Shown in pieces: positions 16,168 through 24,548 of a stretch of DNA of 64,000 nt; within the stretch, counting starts at the first letter, position 1, and each line of letters starts with the position of its first letter. Where the stretch lies: assembly GCA_017529875.1 (NCBI GenBank), contig JAFXNC010000043.1, forward strand, positions 1 to 64,000, written 5' to 3'. The notes under the pieces are model-generated. The model was given only the letters and a program-made list of their open reading frames with translations, was not told the origin of the DNA and ran no database searches. This DNA comes from Ruminococcus sp. (lineage in GTDB: Bacteria > Bacillota > Clostridia > Oscillospirales > Ruminococcaceae). The position numbers were made by a program, and so were the translations under genes.

Positions 16168-18492
16168 ATGTTTACAGCACACATCAGAAATGGTGATAAA
16201 GCTGAACAATCTGTATATGAACACAGTAAAACCACGGCCATAACAGCAAAAAAGTATCTTGATAGCGTGGGTTTGGGTTCGGCAGCATATTTGGCAGGAC
16301 TGCTGCACGACACAGGAAAACTGACAGATTGCTTTAACAGCTACATACACGGCTGCTCTGAAGATGTACGCGGGGATATAGACCACAGCTATACCGGAGC
16401 AAAATACTTGCTTGATGAGATCTGCGGATCGGATCTTTCGTTCAGAGCCGCCGCAATTATGATCGCTCACGTGATCATATCGCACCACTCACTGCATGAC
16501 TGGATAGACGGTAATGATGAAAACTACCTGATCAAGCGTATTGCGAAAAACGATGACTATTCAGAAGCAATAAAAAACTTTAAGGAACAGTTCAACGAAG
16601 ATGTGACTTCTCTGTTGAAAAGTGCCTCTGAAGAGATCAACAACTGTATCCGAAGGATCGCAGGAGCCGATAAGACTGAAAGCGCATTCTATGCAGGAAT
16701 GCTTGAGAGACTGATTCAATCTGCGCTTATTGATGCGGACAGAACAGATACTGCTGATTTTATGGCAAATCGAACCGTCGGAGATCTTTCGGATGCGGGA
16801 TCACTCTGGTCCGAAATGGAAATGCGGCTGAATGAGAAACTGAGTTCATTTGCCGTTAAGGAGGATCCGATCAGCCTGAGGCGTAAAATGATCTCGGATA
16901 AGTGCTTTGCATTTGCCGAGCATAAAGTCGGCGCCTGCAGGCTTATAGTTCCGACCGGCGGAGGTAAAACGCTGTCATCGCTCAGGTTTGCTGTCAGACA
17001 GTGCGAAAAGTTCGGCATGGAAAGGATCATCTATATCGCACCGTTCATGTCGATACTTGAGCAGAACGGCGACATTATCGGTTCTCTTGCCGGAGAGGAT
17101 AATTATCTGGAGCATCATTCAAATATCATAGCAGAGATCGACGATGAAAACGAGTATAACGAATATCAGCTTCACGCCGAGCGCTGGGACAAGCCGGTCA
17201 TAGCTGCAACTATGGTGCAGTTTCTGAATTCTCTTTTCTCTGCAAAAACATCTTCAGTAAGAAGAATGCACAGATTATGCAACTCGGTCGTAATAATTGA
17301 TGAGGTGCAGTCGGTACCGATAAAATGCGTTCACCTTTTTAGTCTTGCGGTAAACTTTCTGACGAAGGTATGTGGTTGTTCGGTAGTTTTATGCTCTGCA
17401 ACTCAGCCAACATTTGAAAAGAACGATCATCAGCTGTGCTTTGACGAAAAATGTGATATGATACCTGATTATCGGGAAGATTTTAAACATTTCAAGAGGA
17501 CGGAAGTAATAGATTCCATGACCAAATACGGTTATGATCTTGACATGGCAGCAAGGTTCGGCTATGAGAAGTTCAAGGAGAACGGTGATCTTCTGTTTGT
17601 TGTGAACACAAAATCCGAGGCGGCAGAGTTATACAGAAGACTGAAAGGATCGGCATCTGATAAAGCTGAAGTCATACATTTAAGCACTAATATGTGCCCT
17701 GCACACAGAAAAGATAAGATCGAAGAATTAAAAAGCGATCTGAAAGACCGCAGACCTGTTATATGTGTTACGACTCAGCTCATAGAGGCAGGAGTAGATA
17801 TTTCTTTTCGCTGTGTGATAAGAGCCCTGGCGGGAATGGACAATACTGCTCAGGCAGCCGGCAGATGTAACCGAAACGGGGAGAATGAAACGCTTTGTCC
17901 GGTTTATATCATCAACCTTAAAGATGAAAAACTCGGAAGTCTTGATGAGATAAAGAACGCAAAACTGACATCAATTCAGATGTTTCAGAATATTACGGGG
18001 GATGTTCTTTCTGCTGATGTACAGAGTGAATATTTTGAGAAACTATACAGTCTTTACAGCGGAAAGCTCTCTTATTCTACCGGAAAGAACGAGCCTTCAC
18101 TTCTGGAATTGCTTTCACTCAACAGGGAGAAGCTCAGCGCCTGCAGAGATCCGAAGCCTGACAGATATATGTCGCAGTCATTTAAAACTGCGGGAACGTT
18201 ATTTGAGGTAATTGACAACAATACTCTCAATGTGATAGTTCCGTACAACAGTGAGGCGGAAGAAATCATTTCAAGACTGCTTTCACAGCCCGATCCGGAA
18301 GAAATGAGAAAGTATCTTCGTAAAGCTCAGAGATATACCGTGGGCATCTATCCCGGTACCGAGAAAAAACTGCGGGGCAACAATGCAGTTTCCTTTTTCG
18401 GCAATGAGATATCGGTGCTTGACAAATCATTTTACGATCCTGAGTTCGGTGTAATAACAGAAGGAGCTGAACGCGAACTGCTGATATTTTAA
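16168..18492 (+). CDS. cas3: CRISPR-associated Cas3, HD nuclease-helicase (type I-C)
   Basis: An N-terminal HD nuclease (YEHSKTTA, LLHDTGK, DHSYTGAK, SHHSLHDW; residues about 15-115) is fused to an SF2 helicase: Walker A VPTGGGKTLSS near residue 265, IIDEVQSV (motif II), LCSATQPT (motif III) and QLIEAGVDISF ... QAAGRCNRNGE (motifs V-VI). Cas3 unwinds and degrades DNA bound by Cascade. At 774 residues all motifs look intact. ATG 16168 is preferred over TTG 16162, which is too close to the AGAGAGGG site. Confidence 0.95.
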   Translation: MFTAHIRNGDKAEQSVYEHSKTTAITAKKYLDSVGLGSAAYLAGLLHDTGKLTDCFNSYIHGCSEDVRGDIDHSYTGAKYLLDEICGSDLSFRAAAIMIAHVIISHHSLHDWIDGNDENYLIKRIAKNDDYSEAIKNFKEQFNEDVTSLLKSASEEINNCIRRIAGADKTESAFYAGMLERLIQSALIDADRTDTADFMANRTVGDLSDAGSLWSEMEMRLNEKLSSFAVKEDPISLRRKMISDKCFAFAEHKVGACRLIVPTGGGKTLSSLRFAVRQCEKFGMERIIYIAPFMSILEQNGDIIGSLAGEDNYLEHHSNIIAEIDDENEYNEYQLHAERWDKPVIAATMVQFLNSLFSAKTSSVRRMHRLCNSVVIIDEVQSVPIKCVHLFSLAVNFLTKVCGCSVVLCSATQPTFEKNDHQLCFDEKCDMIPDYREDFKHFKRTEVIDSMTKYGYDLDMAARFGYEKFKENGDLLFVVNTKSEAAELYRRLKGSASDKAEVIHLSTNMCPAHRKDKIEELKSDLKDRRPVICVTTQLIEAGVDISFRCVIRALAGMDNTAQAAGRCNRNGENETLCPVYIINLKDEKLGSLDEIKNAKLTSIQMFQNITGDVLSADVQSEYFEKLYSLYSGKLSYSTGKNEPSLLELLSLNREKLSACRDPKPDRYMSQSFKTAGTLFEVIDNNTLNVIVPYNSEAEEIISRLLSQPDPEEMRKYLRKAQRYTVGIYPGTEKKLRGNNAVSFFGNEISVLDKSFYDPEFGVITEGAERELLIF

Positions 18493-18512
18493 AAGTATTA
18501 TCCCAATTTGGT

Positions 18513-18648
18513 TGTGTATTGCTGACAGATATCCGGCGGAAAATGCGTAGGCTCTTAAAGAGACTATTCCCCCGCGTCAGCGGGGGAGATGCATTTTCCG
18601 CACCTTCCCGAGCACCGACAGGCGGCGAGGGCATAAGAGCAATACACA
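18513..18648. repeat. Nested triple inverted repeat between cas3 and the VOC gene
   Basis: Three concentric stems are visible: TGTGTATTGCT (18513-18523) with its complement at 18638-18648; GCGGAAAATGC (18536-18546) with 18591-18601; CCCCCGC (18569-18575) with GCGGGGG (18580-18586). The element is about 136 nt long and could be a MITE-like insertion or a highly folded RNA. It resembles GC-rich extragenic palindromes of clostridia more than a CRISPR repeat. Confidence 0.6.
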
Positions 18649-18726
18649 TCAAAAAAGGGATCAATTATTAGTCCTTTTTTACTTTTGTGTTGCAAATATG
18701 ATAAATCGGGATTTGTGGAGGTTGCG

Positions 18727-19113
18727 ATGAAGAATTATACACAAGTATATGTAAAAAACAGTTTTGAAGCAGCAGGAACATACTGTAGAGCTTTTGGCGC
18801 AGAAATAACCCGTGAATTTAAGAACGAGGATAACACAGCTTATGAGCACTGCGAATTATCTGTAAACGGGGAAGGTTTTCTGGCATTGGCAGAAGCGAAA
18901 AATCCTTGTGATATAAACGTGGTACATAAATACAAGTGGGAAACCATGACTTTTAACGTTTTTGAAATGGGAACCGAAGAAGCCGTTTATAATGCTTTTA
19001 ATATTTTGAGCGACGGCGGTGTAATTATCGAACCTATCGGAGAACTTCCATGGAGTAAATGCTGTGCTACCGTTATAGACAAATATGGCGTTTGTTGGTG
19101 GATCTCAATTTAA
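18727..19113 (+). CDS. VOC/PhnB-like (glyoxalase-fold) protein inside the cas operon
   Basis: The 128-residue protein (YVKNSFEAAGTYCRAFGAEI, then GEFLAL-type strand and a C-terminal ATVIDKYGVCWWISI) has the paired beta-alpha-beta pattern of VOC-superfamily PhnB-like proteins, which bind small ligands or metals. GGAGG precedes ATG 18727. It lies between cas3 and cas5c on the same strand, downstream of a nested palindrome, so it was probably inserted. It is not a usual type I-C component; any CRISPR role is speculative. Confidence 0.75.
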   Translation: MKNYTQVYVKNSFEAAGTYCRAFGAEITREFKNEDNTAYEHCELSVNGEGFLALAEAKNPCDINVVHKYKWETMTFNVFEMGTEEAVYNAFNILSDGGVIIEPIGELPWSKCCATVIDKYGVCWWISI

Positions 19114-19182
19114 CGAATTCTCATTTATCTTAGGAACACTTTTGTAAAAAGAGAGAATTATTATATAAAGGAGATGATGCAG

Positions 19183-19926
19183 ATGCAGAAACATCGAAAC
19201 ACTGTCGAGTTTGAGGTCTATGGGAAGAACGCCTTGTTTTCCGACGTACTCACAAGAGCAGGCGGAGAGAAAACGAGCTATCCGATACCGACATACGAGG
19301 CGCTGAAAGGGATAATGCACAGCATATACTGGAAGCCTACGATCATCTGGCTGATCGACTGTGTTAGGATCATGGAGCCGATCAGAACTGTCAGGAAAGG
19401 AATAAGACCGATAAAATACGGCGGAGGCAACGACCTTGCCTATTACAGCTATCTTGAGGATGTCCGGTATCAGGTGAGAGCGCATTTCGAGTGGAACCTG
19501 AACCGTCCCGAACTTGAGGCAGACAGGAACGAGAACAAGCACCACAACATAGCCAGGCGAATGATCGAACGCGGAGGAAGACGGGATATATTTCTCGGTG
19601 CGAGAGAATGTCAGGGATATGCAGAGCCCTGTGTTTTCGGTGAAGGGAAGGGCGCTTATGACAACGTGGATATGACATACGGCGTGATGTATGAGGCGAT
19701 GATCTATCCGGATGAAGCCGAGGTCCTCGAGGATAAGGGACAACTCACGGTATGCCTTGATCAGCCTGTGATGAAAAACGGCATCATAGAATTTGAAAGG
19801 CCTTCCAGGATGCCATATAAAAGACACATCCGTCCCATGGCTGTAAAGCTCTTCGGCAGAGAGCAGAACAATTTTACCGGCCTTGAGGAATTCGCGGGAG
19901 GTGATGTTTTTGAGCTGGGCGAATGA
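19183..19926 (+). CDS. cas5c: CRISPR-associated Cas5c, pre-crRNA endonuclease (type I-C)
   Basis: RAMP-fold Cas5 of I-C systems, where it replaces Cas6 in cutting the repeat RNA. Family features seen are the N-terminal strand VEFEVYGKNALFSD, YEALKGIMHSIYWKP, and ENKHHNIARRMIERG, whose Lys-His pair fits the catalytic residues described for Bacillus Cas5d. ATG 19183 lies 9 nt after AAAGGAG; ATG 19174 and 19177 are too close to it. Its end overlaps cas8c. 247 residues is normal. Confidence 0.93.
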   Translation: MQKHRNTVEFEVYGKNALFSDVLTRAGGEKTSYPIPTYEALKGIMHSIYWKPTIIWLIDCVRIMEPIRTVRKGIRPIKYGGGNDLAYYSYLEDVRYQVRAHFEWNLNRPELEADRNENKHHNIARRMIERGGRRDIFLGARECQGYAEPCVFGEGKGAYDNVDMTYGVMYEAMIYPDEAEVLEDKGQLTVCLDQPVMKNGIIEFERPSRMPYKRHIRPMAVKLFGREQNNFTGLEEFAGGDVFELGE

Positions 19927-21775
19927 ACTGTACAGAGTGTATGAGCTTGCCGTCGGAACAGAGGCGGCAGGAGGAGAGAACCCTTTACTGCCGGTAGCGC
20001 ATTCTACGGCTAATGCTCAGATAGAAATAACGATAGATGAAAGCGGGGAATTTGTTGCTGCATCAGCAGTCAGCAAGGAGGATGCGGTAACTATTATTCC
20101 GGTGACCGAGGATTCCGGGACAAGAAGCAGCGGCATAGCACCGATGCCGCTGGCAGATAAAATGGTATATATTGCAGGTGACTATTCAAAATACACAAAC
20201 GGAAAACGATCGGATAACAGTGAATATTTCGCTGCATACATTGGACAGCTTAAGTCATGGTGTGAAAGTGAATATTCTCATCCTGCGGTACAGGCTCTAT
20301 ACAAATACATAGTTAAAAAGGAACTATTGACTGATCTCATCAGGAGCGATGTTCTGAAAATTGATGAGGAGACCGGACAGCTTGATGAAAAGATCAAGCT
20401 CTGCGGCATAGCACAGGCGGATTGTTTTGTGAGATTTATTGTTATCACAGATGATAGGATCTGCCGAACATGGACTGATAAAAAGCTGTTTAACAGCTTT
20501 ATAGGGTTTAATTCAGAGCTTTTTGAAGAAAAGGGATTCTGTTACGCTACCGGGAAGGACGCTTCCGTAACATACAAACACCCTTCAAAAATCCGCAACA
20601 GCGGAGACAAGGCTAAACTTATATCATCGAATGATGAGACCGGATTCTCATACCGGGGGCGGTTTTATGACAAAGAGCAGGCCCTTTCCGTAAGTTATGA
20701 TTTCTCTCAGAAAATGCACAATGCATTAAAATGGCTGATCGGCAGACAAGGCAGGTATTTTGATACCCTGACTCTCGTGACATGGCAGAGTTCTCTTGCA
20801 AAGCTGCCGGAGATAACAAAGAGCCTTTTTGACTTTGATGATGAAGGATCCGAACAGGCAGAGTACGATCCGAAGAAATACTTTTCCGAAAGAGTTACAA
20901 AGCTGATGCTCGGATATAAGGACGGTTTCAATGACGGTGATAAAGTCATGATACTTGGACTTGATGCCGCAACGACCGGCAGATTGTCAGTAGCAGTATA
21001 TTCAGAACTTGACGGTTCGGTGTTTTTTGAAAATCTGACAAATTGGCATGAACAGACTGCATGGCTGAGATCCAACAGCAAAAAGAAACTCAGGGAGGTA
21101 AATTCATTCGGCTTTTACGATATTGCGGAATGCGCTTTCGGAACTGAGCAAAACGGCAAGCTCGAATGCGACAAAAAGCTGCTGCGAGACACGGTCCTGA
21201 GACTTCTTCCGTGTACAGTTGAGGGTAAAAGACTGCCTTTGGATATCGTTCAGGCGCTTTACAACAAAGCGTCTCAGCCACTGACATTTGATCAGCAATA
21301 TAACCATTCAAAGACCGTTGAGACTGCCTGCGGAATGATACGCAAGGCGCAGCTTGATTCGGAAAACAAACTATACTATAAAGGAGAGATCACAATGGCA
21401 TACGATCCCGGTATTACGGACAGAAGCTATTTGTACGGCTGTCTGCTTGCAATAGCTGACAAAGCCGAAAGCGATACCTATGATAAAGATGAAAAACGCA
21501 TAACCAACGCAAGAAGGTACTGGAGTGCTTTTTCGTCAAGACCTTATCAGACCTGGCAAATAATCGAAGAAAGACTTGAACCGTATCTGGAGAAAGACAA
21601 ACGAATACTTACAAGATATACCAAACATCTCAATGAGATAATGGATAAAATGTCACCCGATGATTTCGCAGATAACAGCAAGCTCTCACCGATGTACCTG
21701 ATAGGCTTCCATCACTACAACGCATTGCTCTGGGCAGGAAAAAACAATAACGAAGAAAACAACGAGGAGGAATAA
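19910..21775 (+). CDS. cas8c: CRISPR-associated Cas8c/Csd1, Cascade large subunit (type I-C)
   Basis: The large subunit recognises the PAM and contacts Cas3. The protein begins SWANELYRVYELAV and carries Csd1-type segments (VYIAGDYSKYTNGKRS, VMILGLDAATTGRLSVAVY, SPMYLIGFHHYNALLWAGK). TTG 19910 sits 8 nt after GGGAGG and is my preferred start; ATG 19904 is in frame but only 2 nt from that site. It overlaps the 3' end of cas5c. About 620 residues, full length. Confidence 0.9.
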   Translation: MSWANELYRVYELAVGTEAAGGENPLLPVAHSTANAQIEITIDESGEFVAASAVSKEDAVTIIPVTEDSGTRSSGIAPMPLADKMVYIAGDYSKYTNGKRSDNSEYFAAYIGQLKSWCESEYSHPAVQALYKYIVKKELLTDLIRSDVLKIDEETGQLDEKIKLCGIAQADCFVRFIVITDDRICRTWTDKKLFNSFIGFNSELFEEKGFCYATGKDASVTYKHPSKIRNSGDKAKLISSNDETGFSYRGRFYDKEQALSVSYDFSQKMHNALKWLIGRQGRYFDTLTLVTWQSSLAKLPEITKSLFDFDDEGSEQAEYDPKKYFSERVTKLMLGYKDGFNDGDKVMILGLDAATTGRLSVAVYSELDGSVFFENLTNWHEQTAWLRSNSKKKLREVNSFGFYDIAECAFGTEQNGKLECDKKLLRDTVLRLLPCTVEGKRLPLDIVQALYNKASQPLTFDQQYNHSKTVETACGMIRKAQLDSENKLYYKGEITMAYDPGITDRSYLYGCLLAIADKAESDTYDKDEKRITNARRYWSAFSSRPYQTWQIIEERLEPYLEKDKRILTRYTKHLNEIMDKMSPDDFADNSKLSPMYLIGFHHYNALLWAGKNNNEENNEEE

Positions 21776-21778
21776 TCA

Positions 21779-22636
21779 ATGGCTGCACTTAACAACAAGA
21801 TCGATTTTTCAGTTATTATAACCGCTAAGAATGCCAATCCCAACGGTGACCCTTTGAACGGGAACCGCCCGCGTGAGAACTATGACGGCTACGGGGAGAT
21901 AAGTGATGTCTGCATAAAGCGAAAGATCCGCAACCGTCTGCAGGATATGGGCGAGAAGATCTTCGTACAGTCGGATGACAGATGCGACGACGGATTTAAG
22001 AGCCTGCATGACAGAGCAAGAGGAAATGAAAAACTTGCCGAACTCAGCAAAGGCAAAACAACAGATCCTGATAAATATGCTGAAGCCGCCTGCAAAGAAT
22101 GGATAGACGTTCGCAGTTTCGGTCAGGTGTTTGCATTCAAGGGAGATTCTGTTTCAGTCGGAGTTAGAGGACCTGTTTCGGTACAGTCAGCAATGAGTGT
22201 AACTCCGGTGGTTATTTCAAGTATGCAGATAACCAAAAGCGTCAACGGTGAAAGCGGAAAGGAAAGCAAGGCATCCGATACTATGGGCATGAAGCACCGC
22301 GTGGATTTTGCAGTATATGTTTTCCACGGGAGCATCAACTGCCAGCTTGCTGAGAAGACAGGCTTCACCGAAGAAGATGCTGATAAGATAAAAGAAGCTA
22401 TCGAGACGCTTTTTGAGAATGATTGCTCTTCGGCACGGCCTGAGGGAAGCATGGAGGTGCGCCGCGTATATTGGTATAAGCACGACAGCAAAACGCCGAA
22501 ATATACATCGGCAAGAGTTCATCGTCTGCTTGATGTCAGGCTGAAAGACAGCATAGACAGACCGCGCAGCTTTGAAGATTACGAGATCACCTTAGCTCAG
22601 CTTGACGGTCTTGCGCCGGAGGTGTTTGAGGGCTGA
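21779..22636 (+). CDS. cas7c: CRISPR-associated Cas7c/Csd2, Cascade backbone (type I-C)
   Basis: This 285-residue protein has the Csd2 hallmark NPNGDPLNGNRPR near the N-terminus, then SVQSAMSVTPVVISSMQITK and a C-terminal RVYWYKHDSKTPKY. Multiple Cas7 copies coat the crRNA. GAGGAGG lies before ATG 21779, 3 nt after the cas8c stop. Its stop overlaps the start of the cas4 stub (TGATG), the normal I-C order cas7-cas4. Confidence 0.95.
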   Translation: MAALNNKIDFSVIITAKNANPNGDPLNGNRPRENYDGYGEISDVCIKRKIRNRLQDMGEKIFVQSDDRCDDGFKSLHDRARGNEKLAELSKGKTTDPDKYAEAACKEWIDVRSFGQVFAFKGDSVSVGVRGPVSVQSAMSVTPVVISSMQITKSVNGESGKESKASDTMGMKHRVDFAVYVFHGSINCQLAEKTGFTEEDADKIKEAIETLFENDCSSARPEGSMEVRRVYWYKHDSKTPKYTSARVHRLLDVRLKDSIDRPRSFEDYEITLAQLDGLAPEVFEG

Positions 22637-22752
22637 TGTACAATGAGGATGAACACCTTATGTTGTCAGGAATACAGCATTTTGTTTTTTGCAGAAGACA
22701 GTGGGCGCTTATCCACATAGAGCAGCAGTGGGCAGAATTACCGTACTGCTGA
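22636..22752 (+). pseudogene. cas4: cas4 remnant (first 38 codons only)
   Basis: The sequence reads MLSGIQHFVFCRRQWALIHI and EQQWAE from codon 9, the N-terminus of type I-C Cas4, then leaves homology after Glu34 and stops at codon 39. The first conserved Cys is present; the nuclease core and remaining iron-sulfur cysteines are gone. The CRISPR array begins 38 nt later, so a deletion removed the rest of cas4 with cas1 and cas2. The locus should no longer acquire spacers by itself. Confidence 0.88.
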
Positions 22753-22789
22753 AATACTATAGAAGCTCTGGCCGCCTCTCCGCCCTGTC

Positions 22790-23073
22790 GTCATCCCCCG
22801 CTTGGGGGATGTGGATTGAAATTCCGATAAGACGTTTTCAATGATCATCTACGGTGTCATCCCCCGCTTGGGGGATGTGGATTGAAATAATACATCCGCT
22901 ACACCAAGCTATGATGTGATAGTCATCCCCCGCTTGGGGGATGTGGATTGAAATCTTTCTTGCCGTTTTGAGAATGCTGTTGAACATAGCGTCATCCCCC
23001 GCTTGGGGGATGTGGATTGAAATACGTTGAACGGATTGTTGGCGTTGCCGGTGTTGGGGTCATCCCCCGCTTG
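22790..23073 (+). CRISPR. Type I-C CRISPR array: four full repeats and one truncated
   Basis: Identical 33-bp repeats lie at 22790-22822, 22856-22888, 22922-22954 and 22991-23023. A fifth stops after 15 bp (23059-23073) and runs into unrelated sequence. Each repeat contains CATCCCCC-GCTT-GGGGGATG, a perfect 8-bp stem with a tetraloop, and ends GATTGAAAT, as in I-C repeats. Spacers are 33, 33, 36 and 35 nt. I found no match to the spacers in this window. The array is truncated at its 3' end. Confidence 0.96.
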
Positions 23074-23118
23074 ATCAGCTTCATGCTCTCACACTCCTTT
23101 GGATATATTATCCCACGT

Positions 23119-23186
23119 CTATTTCCCATAATCAAGTTTTTTTGATTTTGGGAAATAGTTGTTTCTGAGAGCAGCAGACAATACGG
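23119..23186. repeat. Hairpin plus dispersed repeat copy R1
   Basis: CTATTTCCCA (23119-23128) pairs with TGGGAAATAG (23149-23158). The segment from about 23139 to 23186 resembles copies at 46255-46302 (about 77% identity by eye) and 50530-50570, sharing the core AGAGCAGCAGA with 46255. Confidence 0.45.
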
Positions 23187-23314
23187 GTGTACGAAACCTT
23201 ACCCTGAAATGCATTGACAACAGTTTCCTTGGTTTGCGGTAAGCACATAGAAACCGATGAAGCAGTTCACATCACTGCATACTGCATCCTCGAAACGGAC
23301 ATGGCTCGCTGCCC

Positions 23315-23803
23315 TTGTCAAGTCCTGTCATTCCAAAAAGAGCGCAGGCTTTGCACTGTTCTGAAACGGATCTGCAAGTATCGTATTTTTCCTCTGAGCT
23401 GACGGCCTCAGAACGTATCGTCAAGGCTAATGCCGAAGGCAGGACGGTGGTTCCCAAGACTGCCCCTGAACCCGAGCTTTCGGGTGATTATCCGGTAAAG
23501 CGGATCTTCTCTTTCACGAACTTGGTCAACGAATTCTCAGACGATATAAAGTCGGAGCTTTCGGGCGCGGAGACAATGTGCGAGGTTCCGTTTTGCTATA
23601 TGCGGGGCTCGGAGCTCTGCAACGGCGTGATCGATCTGCTTTACCGAAAGAACGGAAAAGTCATCATCGTTGATTACAAGACCACCGCCGAGAAGGAAAA
23701 CCTCGACGAAAATTATGCGGCTCAGCTTGACGAATACAAGTCAGCGGTGAAGCAGATACTCGTCGAGAATGCAGAAGCGTTTATCTATCATATTGATGTA
23801 TAA
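23315..23803 (+). pseudogene. C-terminal RecB-like nuclease domain fragment of a UvrD/AddA-type enzyme
   Basis: From about 23450 the frame reads KRIFSFTNLVNEF, EVPFCYMRGSELCNGVIDLLYRKN and KVIIVDYKTTAEKE, the PD-(D/E)XK pattern of RecB-family nuclease domains (GVIDLL, VDYKT). No helicase precedes it: the upstream sequence is the broken end of the CRISPR array. It is therefore a 3' fragment. A matching UvrD-type N-terminus without this domain lies at 28527-29027, also on the plus strand, and could be the other part of a rearranged gene. Confidence 0.7.
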
Positions 23804-23827
23804 AATTCTTCTCATACTATTTTTAGT

Positions 23828-23864
23828 GGATGCGTAGTTTTTTACGCATCCCCTTTGGTATAAT
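23828..23864 (+). promoter_or_regulatory. Class II motif and -10 upstream of the AAA+ operon
   Basis: A 9-bp palindrome, GGATGCGTA-N6-TACGCATCC (23828-23851), is followed after 7 nt by TATAAT (23859-23864), without a good -35. Similar motifs lie before the genes at 42048, 44950 and 46062 on the minus strand. Confidence 0.6.
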
Positions 23865-23920
23865 ATAAACATAAAGAAAACAATTTCGAGCATCTGTGTA
23901 AAAATCTGTACTCGTTTTGC

Positions 23921-23966
23921 TTGTTCATAGTTTGTTGACGAATTCGGTTTTTGATTGTGCTATGAT
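23921..23966 (+). promoter_or_regulatory. Conserved 46-nt promoter block, copy 1
   Basis: The block contains TTGACG (23935-23940) and TATGAT (23961-23966), 20 nt apart. It matches 31144-31189 at 39 of 46 positions. Confidence 0.6.
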
Positions 23967-24034
23967 GTTAACACGGACAGCGAAGAGGACGAAAACACGG
24001 AGAAACACTTCGCTGAAAGACAGATGATCATAGT

Positions 24035-24065
24035 GCAATATTTTGAGCATACCCTGTGATATGAT
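24035..24065 (+). promoter_or_regulatory. Class I motif and -10 upstream of the AAA+ operon
   Basis: The 18-nt sequence at 24035-24052 (GCAATATT-TTGAGCATAC) occupies the -35 region; TATGAT lies at 24060-24065. Its exact reverse complement lies at 31236-31253 upstream of the WYL-LRR gene, and related sequences precede 28527 and 37973. Confidence 0.6.
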
Positions 24066-24117
24066 AGTAACAGAAGAAAAACATGAGTGCCGCTTATGCG
24101 GAGAAAGAGAGGACATT

Positions 24118-24492
24118 ATGAACGTTAAGGAGCTTTTCGCAAATGTAAACAGAGACGAGCTTTCTAAGAAGCTGGGTAGTTTTTACCCTGATGATCTTGT
24201 TGAGTCCGTGCTTGATGAATTTGAGGATCTGCATCCATATATTTCTGAAGACCGCCTGCTGACAGATGAACAGACGATCACCAATACCCGTTTGGGATTT
24301 AATGGCGCCGTTATTTTTGCGGAGTGGAGTGATGTTCTCGGAGCCGAGATCGACGAGAAATGCTTTGAGAAGTTTACCGAGCTTGAACTTGCAGCAGAAC
24401 TGTTCCAGTTGATGACCGAATTCGGATTTGACGATGCTGAGCATACCGAGGAAGTAACTAAACAGCTTGACGGCGGATCGCTGGCGATTTAA
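24118..24492 (+). CDS. Small acidic protein, paralog of 33376-33777
   Basis: A 124-residue acidic, helical protein with no assigned function (possibly DUF6557-like, from memory). Its C-terminal half (WSDVLGAEID ... ELFQLMTEFGFDDAEHTEE) aligns with that of the protein at 33376 (RAEILGYAVDD ... LVWEMTWFGFRNEDAEEE). AGAGAGG lies 5 nt before ATG 24118. It is first in an operon with the AAA+ ATPase and a phosphoesterase, behind three tandem promoter-like blocks. Confidence 0.65.
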   Translation: MNVKELFANVNRDELSKKLGSFYPDDLVESVLDEFEDLHPYISEDRLLTDEQTITNTRLGFNGAVIFAEWSDVLGAEIDEKCFEKFTELELAAELFQLMTEFGFDDAEHTEEVTKQLDGGSLAI

Positions 24493-24548
24493 AAAAACAA
24501 AACATATAAACAGAACGGAGACAACAAAACGAAACGGAGGAGCGCAAA

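Noticed and set aside
18536..18601. GC-rich hairpin resembling the CRISPR repeat stem
   Set aside because: Shares only a C5/G5 stem with the repeat; loop and flanks differ and it is nested in larger inverted repeats.
22790..23073. Self-targeting by the CRISPR spacers
   Set aside because: I compared the four spacers by eye with the window and saw no match.
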